Shown in pieces: positions 1 to 4,622 of a DNA stretch of 8,940 bases. The stretch covers positions 1-8,940 of the forward strand of contig CAKQSC010000040.1 of assembly GCA_934271725.1 (NCBI GenBank), read 5' to 3'. A program made the position numbers and the translations under genes. The DNA is from an uncultured Clostridia bacterium (GTDB lineage: Bacteria; Bacillota; Clostridia; Christensenellales; Borkfalkiaceae). The first letter of the stretch is position 1, and every line of letters begins with the position of its first letter. Under the pieces are notes generated by a model. It had not been told where the DNA came from and did not search any database. It saw nothing but the letters and a program-made list of their open reading frames with translations.

Positions 1-75
1 GGTCGGGGTGAAGAGACTCGAACTCCCGACCCCATGGTCCCAAACCACGTGCGCTACCAACTGCGCTACACCCCG
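1..75 (-). tRNA. tRNA-Pro (anticodon UGG)
   Basis: On the minus strand this folds as a complete cloverleaf: acceptor stem CGGGGTG/CACCCCG, D stem GCGC/GCGC with loop AGTTGGTA, anticodon stem CGTGG/CCATG with one G-U pair, loop TTTGGGA, a 5-nt variable region, and a T arm with loop TTCGAGT. The anticodon TGG (plus-strand positions 40-42) reads proline codons. The mature 73-nt body runs from 75 down to 3 with discriminator A. The next two bases (2-1) are CC, so the CCA tail is probably encoded and its last A lies just outside the window. The gene points away from the sporulation operon. Confidence 0.97.
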
Positions 76-103
76 ATTGAGGTTTTTCTCAAATTGCTTA
101 ACT

Positions 104-132
104 ATAATATTATATTTTAGTTATTTTGTCAA
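104..132 (-). promoter_or_regulatory. sigma-A promoter of tRNA-Pro
   Basis: Read on the minus strand, TTGACA (132-127) is followed after exactly 17 nt by TATTAT (109-104). This is a perfect -35 box with a good -10 box. The predicted transcription start is near 97, about 20 nt before the tRNA 5' end at 75. That short leader is normal for a bacterial tRNA gene. Confidence 0.85.
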
Positions 133-136
133 CAGA

Positions 137-180
137 TTTTCAGGGCTTTTTTAAAGTTTTTTAATATTTTTTAATTATTT
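137..180. promoter_or_regulatory. Phased T-tracts: UP element or curved DNA
   Basis: T-runs lie at 137-140 (T4), 147-152 (T6), 157-162 (T6), 167-172 (T6) and 178-180 (T3), so the three T6 tracts repeat at exactly 10 bp. Seen from the minus strand they are A-tracts just upstream of the tRNA-Pro -35 box, at about -40 to -75. That is where UP elements contact the RNA polymerase alpha subunit. Phased A-tracts also bend DNA. The stretch lies between the tRNA promoter and the spoIIA leader, so it could affect either. The tract phasing is seen directly; the function is inferred. Confidence 0.5.
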
Positions 181-182
181 CA

Positions 183-209
183 TTAACAATCGACAACATA
201 AGATAAAAT
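183..209 (+). promoter_or_regulatory. Weak candidate promoter of the spoIIA operon
   Basis: TTAACA (183-188) and TAAAAT (204-209) resemble sigma-A boxes, but the spacer is only 15 nt. No sigma-H-like pair (AGGA...GAAT) is visible in 133-273, although sigma-H drives this operon in Bacillus subtilis. A Spo0A-like box overlaps the spacer. An activated, non-consensus promoter would fit, but the call is weak. Confidence 0.25.
189..197 (-). promoter_or_regulatory. Candidate Spo0A box upstream of spoIIAA
   Basis: The minus strand reads GTTGTCGAT, which matches the Spo0A box TTTGTCGAA at 7 of 9 positions. A second 7/9 match, ATTGTCGCA, lies on the plus strand at 252-260, just before the spoIIAA ribosome binding site. 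Spo0A activates spoIIA in known spore formers, so a box here is expected. Single 7/9 matches in AT-rich DNA are also easily due to chance. Confidence 0.3.
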
Positions 210-261
210 ACCGTTATTTCATACAAATTATTGTGTGATTAAAGTGTTACCATTGTCGCAT

Positions 262-267
262 AAGGAG
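262..267 (+). promoter_or_regulatory. Ribosome binding site fixing the spoIIAA start
   Basis: AAGGAG lies 6 nt before the ATG at 274. The same frame is open back to an upstream ATT-type start near 235, but that position has no Shine-Dalgarno sequence. The 13 extra residues would also not match the SpoIIAA family N-terminus. The start at 274 is therefore preferred. Confidence 0.9.
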
Positions 268-273
268 ATAAAT

Positions 274-582
274 ATGAGTATTAAATACAAGTTGTATCAA
301 TCCGCGTTATACGTTTATCTCGACGGAGATTTAGATAATTATAACGCGCAAACGATAATAAGTAACCTTGACGAGTTGATTGACAAACACGTTTATGCGA
401 AAAAAGTCGTTTTTAATTTATCGGGAGTAACATTTATGGACAGTACGGGACTCGGCGTTATTTTGGGCAGATATAAAAAACTAAACAATCTCGACATTCC
501 TATGTACATAGAAAATCCGGCGATTACGGCGGATAAGATACTCGACCTTAGCGGTGTGTACAAAATTATACCCAAATATTAA
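274..582 (+). CDS. spoIIAA: Anti-sigma F factor antagonist SpoIIAA
   Basis: This is a STAS-domain anti-anti-sigma factor of 102 residues. Its unphosphorylated form binds SpoIIAB and frees sigma-F in the forespore; SpoIIAB inactivates it by serine phosphorylation, and the SpoIIE phosphatase reverses this. The signature is MDSTGLGVILGRYK at residues 55-68. Ser57 aligns with the phosphorylated Ser58 of B. subtilis SpoIIAA. The N-terminal strand region carries the usual LDGDLDNYNA pattern (16-25), and the C-terminal helix region DLSGVYKII (91-99) is present. The protein ends about 15 residues earlier than the Bacillus homologue, just after that helix. It starts at 274 behind a good ribosome binding site and is the first gene of the operon; spoIIAB begins 11 nt after its stop. 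The identification is firm from both motif and gene order. Confidence 0.96.
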   Translation: MSIKYKLYQSALYVYLDGDLDNYNAQTIISNLDELIDKHVYAKKVVFNLSGVTFMDSTGLGVILGRYKKLNNLDIPMYIENPAITADKILDLSGVYKIIPKY

Positions 583-593
583 CGGAGAACTAT

Positions 594-1016
594 ATGAACA
601 ATTATATGAAATTAACTTTCCCCGCGCGTGCGGAAAACGAAGTTTTTGCAAGAACGTGCGTTTCTTCTTTTATTTTACAGTTAAATCCCAGTCTGTCTGA
701 ACTTTCCGACATTAAAACGGCTGTAAGCGAGGCGATAACAAACGCCGTAGTGCACGCTTATCCTAACGATAAAAACGGAAAAATATATCTCGAAGTAAAC
801 GTCGAAGATAAAACGGTACATATTAAAATTAAAGATAACGGCATCGGTATAGCAAACCCGAAAGAAGCGCAGGAACCGTTTTTTACCACTAAACCGGACA
901 GCGAACACTCCGGAATGGGATTTACGGTTATGCAGACGTTTACTGACTCTTTGGAAATCGTTACAAAAAGCGGTTGCGGTACCGAAATAAATATGAAAAA
1001 AACCGTTATCGGATAG
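594..1016 (+). CDS. spoIIAB: Anti-sigma F factor / serine kinase SpoIIAB
   Basis: This is a GHKL-fold ATPase of 140 residues. It holds sigma-F inactive before septation and phosphorylates SpoIIAA. The N box EAITNAVVHAY is at 46-56 (Glu46 as general base, Asn50 for magnesium), the G1 box DNGIGI is at 81-86, and the ATP-lid region TTKPDSEHSGMGF is at 98-110. Arg20, which in the characterised family contacts both sigma-F and SpoIIAA, is present in the matching ENEVFAR context. The length is close to the B. subtilis protein (146 aa), which has a slightly longer tail. GGAGAA at 584-589 sits 4 nt before the ATG. The sigF start codon follows 8 nt after the stop, so the kinase and its target are co-transcribed. 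No key residue is missing. Confidence 0.97.
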   Translation: MNNYMKLTFPARAENEVFARTCVSSFILQLNPSLSELSDIKTAVSEAITNAVVHAYPNDKNGKIYLEVNVEDKTVHIKIKDNGIGIANPKEAQEPFFTTKPDSEHSGMGFTVMQTFTDSLEIVTKSGCGTEINMKKTVIG

Positions 1017-1024
1017 GTTGTGTC

Positions 1025-1741
1025 ATGCTCGATAACGAAACGTTGGCAGAATATATTAAAAAAGCCCGTCAAGGCGATAAAAAAGCCAAAGAAATAGTAT
1101 ATAAAAACAATTTGCCTTTGATAAAATATATCGCGAGAAAATTTTTAAACAAGGGTATAGAGTACGACGATTTGATTCAGATTGCAAATATAGGTCTTTT
1201 AAAAGCCGTAAAAAACTATGATGAAAGTTTCGGAACGAAGTTCACGACTTATACCGTACCTATGATTATAGGGGAAATAAAGCGGTATATGAGAGATAAC
1301 GGCGCCATAAAAGTTTCTCGCGCGATAAAGCAAACGGCAAACAAAATAAATAAGTTCTCGGACGAGTTTTATATGCAAAACGAAAGAATGCCTTCCGTTA
1401 AGGAAATATCCGAAGAAACGGCAATACCCGAGGAAGACGTCGTAATCGCTTTGAACTCTACGAAACTACCCGTTTCCATTTACGAACAGGGCGACGACGA
1501 GGACGGCATGGAACTTATAGAAAGGTTGCCGGGTTATAACGAAAACGACGATATTACCGACAGACTGCATTTCAAAGAAATATTACAAAGTTTACCCGTA
1601 AACGAACGAAAAATAATTATTTTAAGGTACTTTAAAGATAAAACTCAAAGTGAAGTAGCCAAAATAATGGGAGTGTCGCAAGTTCAGATTTCCCGAATAG
1701 AAAACAAAATATTAACCAAAATGCGTCAAATTATTGCCTAG
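1025..1741 (+). CDS. sigF: RNA polymerase sporulation sigma factor SigF
   Basis: This is a sigma-70 family factor of 238 residues that directs early forespore transcription. Region 2 spans about residues 28-95, with DLIQIANIGLLKAVKNYD (49-66) for core binding and -10 recognition, followed by YTVPMIIGEIKRYMRDNG (76-93), typical of sigma-F/G. Region 3 spans about 96-170. Region 4 ends in a helix-turn-helix, KTQSEVAKIMGVSQVQISR (206-224). Sigma-G is a close relative, but the position directly after spoIIAA-spoIIAB and the Bacillus-like SEVAK..GVSQVQ region favour SigF. The frame is open upstream into spoIIAB (to 974), but the ATG at 1025 gives the normal N-terminus. Its Shine-Dalgarno is poor (only AGG at 1015-1017), unlike the strong sites of the two upstream genes, so sigma-F may be made at a lower level than its inhibitor. 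The last codons form part of the terminator stem. Confidence 0.95.
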   Translation: MLDNETLAEYIKKARQGDKKAKEIVYKNNLPLIKYIARKFLNKGIEYDDLIQIANIGLLKAVKNYDESFGTKFTTYTVPMIIGEIKRYMRDNGAIKVSRAIKQTANKINKFSDEFYMQNERMPSVKEISEETAIPEEDVVIALNSTKLPVSIYEQGDDEDGMELIERLPGYNENDDITDRLHFKEILQSLPVNERKIIILRYFKDKTQSEVAKIMGVSQVQISRIENKILTKMRQIIA

Positions 1742-1754
1742 ACGCATTTTTTTT
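1718..1754 (+). terminator. Intrinsic terminator overlapping the sigF 3' end
   Basis: AAAATGCGTC (1718-1727) pairs perfectly with GACGCATTTT (1741-1750) around a 13-nt loop, and T-residues run on to 1754. The left arm encodes the last residues of SigF. The TAG stop (1739-1741) lies at the loop/right-arm junction, so ribosomes finishing sigF would cover the left arm. This should separate the spoIIA transcript from the spoVA genes. Confidence 0.8.
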
Positions 1755-1772
1755 GTTTTCGGGGAAATAATA
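1744..1772 (+). promoter_or_regulatory. Speculative sigma-G-like promoter for the spoVA unit
   Basis: GCATT (1744-1748), then 17 nt, then AATAATA (1766-1772) loosely resembles the sigma-G pattern of a GAATA/GCATA-like -35 and CATNNTA -10. The -35 would lie inside the terminator's right arm. If real, the start point would be near 1779, on or just past the ATG of the small ORF at 1778. Transcripts would then lack that ORF's ribosome binding site. Known spoVA operons are sigma-G controlled, which motivates the search, but the match is weak. Confidence 0.2.
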
Positions 1773-1777
1773 ATTTT

Positions 1778-1879
1778 ATGAAAAACGTGAAGAAAACAAA
1801 ACCGACGGATTTTTGCGGACACGAAGAGATTTTAAGAAAAACGGAAAAGGAAGATTATTTAAAAGATGCAAAAAACTAA
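1778..1879 (+). CDS. Small 33-aa ORF overlapping the spoVAC start
   Basis: An ATG at 1778 opens a 33-codon frame ending in TAA at 1877-1879. GGGGAA at 1761-1766 could act as a ribosome binding site, though its 11-nt spacing is long. The peptide begins MKNVKKTKPTDFCGHEEILR, is highly charged, has a single Cys next to a His, and has no hydrophobic segment. I do not recognise a family. The frame overlaps the first 14 nt of spoVAC, and spoVAC itself has only a distant AGGAAG (1848-1853, 12 nt away). Translation of this ORF could therefore deliver ribosomes to spoVAC. It may be a genuine small sporulation protein, a coupling leader, or chance. Confidence 0.4.
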   Translation: MKNVKKTKPTDFCGHEEILRKTEKEDYLKDAKN

Positions 1880-2312
1880 CGAAACTTATTTGAAATATAT
1901 TTCGCGCTTTCAGCCGAAAACAAACGAAATAACTTCTTTGTACCGCGCGTTTATGGTCGGCGGTTTTATCTGCGCGATAGGGCAATTTTTCAGGTTTATG
2001 CTAGAAATATGCTTTGGACTCGAAGGAGACGTATTGGCAAGTTGCGTAAGCATTATAATGATTTTTTTAGGTTCTCTTTTAACGGGACTGGGCGTATACG
2101 ACAGAATAGGCAAAATTGCCGGAGGAGGCTCGATTGTTCCTATTACGGGATTTGCAAACAGTATAGTTTCTTCTTCTATGGAATATAAGTCGGAGGGGTT
2201 TATTTACGGAATGGCCGCTAAAATGTTTCAGGTTGCCGGTCCTATACTTGTTTTCGGCATAAGCGGAAGCGTGCTTGTCGGAATTATCTATTTCGTTTTA
2301 TACAGAATATAA
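1866..2312 (+). CDS. spoVAC: Stage V sporulation protein AC (SpoVAC)
   Basis: This is an integral membrane protein of 148 residues from the SpoVA complex, which moves calcium-dipicolinate into the forespore and releases it at germination. Bacillus SpoVAC behaves as a mechanosensitive channel in the inner spore membrane. Hydrophobic segments lie at about 28-48, 55-77 and 118-146. The family signatures are FMVGGFICAIGQ (29-40), GVYDRIGKIAGGGS (76-89) and VPITGFANSI (91-100). The length matches the Bacillus protein (about 150 aa). The start is bounded: the frame has an in-frame TAA at 1860-1862, so the ATG at 1866 is the only option. The stop shares a base with the spoVAD start (TAATG), indicating translational coupling. 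No spoVAA or spoVAB precedes it, as is usual in clostridia. Confidence 0.95.
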   Translation: MQKTNETYLKYISRFQPKTNEITSLYRAFMVGGFICAIGQFFRFMLEICFGLEGDVLASCVSIIMIFLGSLLTGLGVYDRIGKIAGGGSIVPITGFANSIVSSSMEYKSEGFIYGMAAKMFQVAGPILVFGISGSVLVGIIYFVLYRI

Positions 2313-3307
2313 TGCAAAAAACCTTTTATTTTAAAAAAAATCCTCCGTCAATTATAAACACATCTGCCATAGTAGGTCCGAAAGAAAGTATAGGTCCGCT
2401 CGGTAAACATTTTAAACATAGCATTTACGACGATACTTTCGGCGAAAAAACTTACGAAAAAGCGGAATGTAAAATGCAAAGTTACGTGATAAACAGATTG
2501 CTTACGGAAAATAACCTTAAAACAGATGATATAGACGTGCTTCTTTCAGGAGATTTGCTTAATCAGATAATTTCCGCAAGTTTTGCAGTAAGAGAATACG
2601 ATATTCCGTTTTTAGGGGTATATAACGCTTGTTCAACGCTTACGGAAAGCCTTACGATTGCATCTATTATGGTTGATTCTCGCTTGATAAACAAAGCCAT
2701 TTGCCTGACGAGCAGTCATTTTTCCACAGCCGAGAGGCAATACAGATATCCTTTGGAATTAGGTTCGACAAGACCGCCTCAATCGCAATGGACGGTTACG
2801 GGTGCGGGTGGATTTTTATTAGGAAAAACCGATAAAAAATTACCGAAAATCACAATGGCTACGGTTGGTAAAGTTGTCGACTTCGGCGTGAAAGACGCCA
2901 ACAATATGGGTTGCGCTATGGCACCGGCGGCAGTCGATACTTTGCTTGCGCATTTCAACAACACAAACACTCGCGAAAAAGATTACGATCTCATTATAAC
3001 CGGTGATTTAGGTATATTGGGAAGTCGTGTTTTTTGCGATTTGATGAAACAAAAAGGCTATGATTTGACGGACAAACACGTAGATTGTGGCGGAATTATT
3101 TACGAAAAGAACGAAAAAGAGTTTCAGGGCGGTTCCGGCGCAGGGTGCAGTGCGGTTGTTTTTTCCGACTATTTTTACCCTAAACTTATTAAAAAAGAAT
3201 ATAAAAAAATTATTTTTATGGCAACCGGAGCGTTGCTTTCGACTTTGAGTTCGCAACAAGGGGAAAGCATTCCGTCGATTGCTCATCTTATCGTAGTGGA
3301 GGCGTAA
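2312..3307 (+). CDS. spoVAD: Stage V sporulation protein AD (SpoVAD)
   Basis: This is a thiolase-fold protein of 331 residues (about 338 in Bacillus) on the forespore inner membrane. SpoVAD is the dipicolinate-binding component of the SpoVA complex. Visible landmarks are LLSGDLLNQIISASF (77-91), GVYNACSTLTESL (102-114) with Cys107 at the thiolase active-site-like position, HFSTAERQYRYP (136-147), a glycine-rich TGAGGFLLG (163-171), and GGSGAGCSAVVFSDYF (273-288). In spite of the fold, the family is not known to act as a condensing enzyme. No Shine-Dalgarno sequence precedes the ATG; the one-base overlap with spoVAC suggests reinitiation. The C-terminus is intact, and the stop again overlaps the next start. 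Confidence 0.95.
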   Translation: MQKTFYFKKNPPSIINTSAIVGPKESIGPLGKHFKHSIYDDTFGEKTYEKAECKMQSYVINRLLTENNLKTDDIDVLLSGDLLNQIISASFAVREYDIPFLGVYNACSTLTESLTIASIMVDSRLINKAICLTSSHFSTAERQYRYPLELGSTRPPQSQWTVTGAGGFLLGKTDKKLPKITMATVGKVVDFGVKDANNMGCAMAPAAVDTLLAHFNNTNTREKDYDLIITGDLGILGSRVFCDLMKQKGYDLTDKHVDCGGIIYEKNEKEFQGGSGAGCSAVVFSDYFYPKLIKKEYKKIIFMATGALLSTLSSQQGESIPSIAHLIVVEA

Positions 3308-3687
3308 TGTACACTGTTTCGGACGTATTGTTAATGTTTTTAAAATCCTTTGTCGTAGGCGGTTTAATTTGTACAATCGCTCAACTTCTCATCAATTATA
3401 CTAAGATCACCTCAGGCAAGATTTTGGTCTATTTTATGTTGACGGGATTATTTTTAGGGGCATTGGGGGTATACGATTATCTTATAGACTTTGCAGGCGC
3501 AGGAGCGAGCGTTCCTATTTCGGGTTTCGGTTACCTGCTTGCAAAAGGCGCGATGAAAGGGGCGAAGTATGATTTTTTCAAAGCGATTACGGGAGGAGTT
3601 ACCGCATCGTCGGCAGGAATAACCGCCGCGATAGTTTTCGGATATCTGTTTTCGGTGGTGTTCCGTTCCAAAACTAAAAAGAATTAA
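3307..3687 (+). CDS. spoVAE: Stage V sporulation protein AE, EB type (SpoVAEb)
   Basis: This is a hydrophobic membrane protein of 126 residues and the third member of the core SpoVA trio for dipicolinate transport. Membrane segments lie at about 9-30, 38-60 and 95-118. The signatures are FVVGGLICTIAQLL (15-28), LGALGVYDYL (50-59) and FAGAGASVPISGFGYLLAKGA (62-82, in part). It is visibly a paralogue of SpoVAC: the VGG.IC.I.Q, GVYD and VPI.GF blocks recur in the same order. GGAGG at 3298-3302 lies 4 nt before the ATG, so this gene has its own good ribosome binding site as well as the TAATG overlap with spoVAD. The tail is basic (SKTKKN). A hairpin terminator follows immediately. Confidence 0.94.
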   Translation: MYTVSDVLLMFLKSFVVGGLICTIAQLLINYTKITSGKILVYFMLTGLFLGALGVYDYLIDFAGAGASVPISGFGYLLAKGAMKGAKYDFFKAITGGVTASSAGITAAIVFGYLFSVVFRSKTKKN

Positions 3688-3733
3688 AAGAGACTTTTCG
3701 CATAAAATATAATATGCGAAAAGTCTTTTCTTT
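3688..3733 (+). terminator. Terminator hairpin after spoVAE, containing the yunB start
   Basis: AGACTTTTCGCATA (3691-3704) pairs perfectly with TATGCGAAAAGTCT (3713-3726) around an 8-nt loop. A-residues and one G-U pair (3688-3690 with 3727-3729) extend the stem, and a T-rich tail (TTTTCTTT) follows. The yunB ATG (3714-3716) is in the right arm, so the hairpin would both terminate spoVA transcripts and bury that start codon in any read-through RNA. Confidence 0.8.
3701..3708 (+). promoter_or_regulatory. Speculative sigma-E -10 element for yunB
   Basis: CATAAAAT is close to the sigma-E -10 pattern CATACAAT. A convincing -35 is missing; GAATTAA at 3681-3687 matches only partly and sits 13 nt upstream. 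B. subtilis yunB belongs to the sigma-E regulon. If used, the transcript would begin at about 3714-3716, essentially at the ATG, and would contain only the right arm of the hairpin. TATAAT at 3708-3713 abuts the ATG and is too close to serve as the -10 of a gene starting there. Confidence 0.25.
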
Positions 3734-4340
3734 AAAAACGTTGAAAATATTTATTATTACGTCTATCATAATCGTTATAATTTTTTATATAAATAACCTA
3801 ATAATTTCAACGATTATCAATATTGCAAAAAATAACGTTGAATCACAGAACGAAGAGATTGTTATGAAGGTATTTTCCGACAATGATTTCGGTAAAAACA
3901 GATACGGGGAGTTCTATAAGATATCCCGAAATACGGACGGAAAGATAACGTCTTTTGAAACGAACTCTTTTGCGATAAACGAATTTTCCGCAAGTTTTAC
4001 GGATATGGTTCGGCAAGAAATAAACCGAAATACTATAAAGTACGCGGAAGTTCCGCTAGGCTCGCTTTTGACTTTTAAAATATTGTACGCGGGTTTCGGC
4101 GACGTGAAGATTAAAATGAAACCGTTAAACGTGGTATCGTGCGAGTTTAAATCGTTTTTTGAAAATAAGGGCATAAATCAGACAAGGCATTGCGTATTTT
4201 TGTCCGTAAAAATTAAAACCGCGCTTTCTATACCCGCAAAATACATCGAAATAGTAAACGAATGTGATTTTATTCTTTTCGACGTTATAATTGTAGGCGA
4301 CGTTCCCGATTTTTATCTTGAAAGTTCATCAAATACTTGA
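3714..4340 (+). CDS. yunB: Sporulation protein YunB
   Basis: This is a 208-residue protein with one N-terminal membrane anchor (about 10-35) and an extracytoplasmic or mother-cell-facing domain. Family landmarks are DGKITSFETNSFAINEF (75-91), VPLGSLLTF (113-121), GFGDVKIKMKPL (127-138), GINQTRHCVFLSVKI (153-167) and VIIVGDVPDFYL (191-202). In Bacillus YunB is made in the mother cell under sigma-E and contributes to spore formation; its molecular activity is not established. It is shorter than the Bacillus protein (about 250 aa). The ATG at 3714 has no Shine-Dalgarno sequence and lies inside the preceding terminator stem. The next plausible in-frame start is TTG at 3741, also without a Shine-Dalgarno sequence. 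The TGA stop overlaps the -35 box of the pheST promoter. Confidence 0.82.
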   Translation: MRKVFSLKTLKIFIITSIIIVIIFYINNLIISTIINIAKNNVESQNEEIVMKVFSDNDFGKNRYGEFYKISRNTDGKITSFETNSFAINEFSASFTDMVRQEINRNTIKYAEVPLGSLLTFKILYAGFGDVKIKMKPLNVVSCEFKSFFENKGINQTRHCVFLSVKIKTALSIPAKYIEIVNECDFILFDVIIVGDVPDFYLESSSNT

Positions 4341-4365
4341 CAATGCGCTTATAATATTATATACT
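4337..4365 (+). promoter_or_regulatory. sigma-A promoter of pheST
   Basis: TTGACA (4337-4342), exactly 17 nt, then TATACT (4360-4365) gives a perfect -35 and a near-perfect -10. The predicted start is near 4372. The -35 box overlaps the yunB stop codon (4338-4340). Downstream lies the T-box leader. Confidence 0.88.
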
Positions 4366-4371
4366 TGAAAA

Positions 4372-4598
4372 AAACATTGATGAAGACAGACGTAACGTAA
4401 GTTTTATAGAGAGAGAAGCGTTCGTGGCTGAAAGACGCTTTATAAGGCGGTTACGGTATTCACTTCGGAGTTGCCCCCGTGAAAATTCGGGTAATGGGGT
4501 GCCGTCGGTAACGTTATAACCGTTAAAGGCTTGATTTCAAGCGAATTTAGGTGGTACAGCGACAAAACGCCCTAAAACAGAGGGGCGTTTATTTTTTT
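4372..4598 (+). promoter_or_regulatory. T-box riboswitch, tRNA-Phe specific
   Basis: This leader senses uncharged tRNA-Phe and controls transcription of pheST. Stem I can be traced: GAAG (basal) pairs with CTTC, CGTAA pairs with TTACG, and AAGCGT/ACGCTT forms the apical stem with the AGAGAG and GGCTGAAAG motifs. The specifier loop holds UUC (Phe) at 4459-4461, followed by a purine (A4462). A C/G-rich stem II region spans about 4472-4505. Stem III is GCTTG/CAAGC (4529-4533/4538-4542). The T-box core AGGTGGTACAGCG is at 4549-4561. The antiterminator pairs TTTAGG (4546-4551) with CCTAAA (4571-4576) and GCG with CGC, leaving a 7-nt bulge whose UGGU (4552-4555) can pair with the ACCA end of tRNA-Phe. 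The last bulge base is A rather than the usual C. Confidence 0.95.
4565..4598 (+). terminator. T-box terminator upstream of pheS
   Basis: AAACGCCC (4565-4572) pairs with GGGCGTTT (4583-4590), followed by a run of seven T (4592-4598). Its left arm includes the CC (4571-4572) needed by the antiterminator, so the two folds exclude each other. Charged tRNA favours this terminator. Confidence 0.93.
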
Positions 4599-4622
4599 GC
4601 AAAAGAATAAAACGGAGGTTTT

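Noticed and set aside
235..273. Longer N-terminal start for spoIIAA at 235
   Set aside because: There is no Shine-Dalgarno at 235, whereas AAGGAG at 262-267 fits the ATG at 274, which also gives the family-typical N-terminus.
974..1024. Longer N-terminal start for sigF inside spoIIAB
   Set aside because: The 17 extra codons lie inside spoIIAB and look unlike any sigma-F N-terminus; the ATG at 1025 is the natural start.
758..1072. 104-aa minus-strand ORF across spoIIAB/sigF
   Set aside because: It is antisense to conserved kinase motifs and spans the gene boundary; composition is that of a shadow frame.
1025..1741. Calling this sigma gene sigG
   Set aside because: It directly follows spoIIAA-spoIIAB, lacks the sigma-G N-terminal extension, and resembles sigma-F in region 4.
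3008..3376. 122-aa minus-strand ORF across spoVAD/spoVAE
   Set aside because: It is a shadow of two confidently identified genes, with no recognisable motif or start signal.
4350..4355. TATAAT as the pheST -10 box
   Set aside because: It lies only 7 nt after TTGACA; TATACT at 4360-4365 has the ideal 17-nt spacing.
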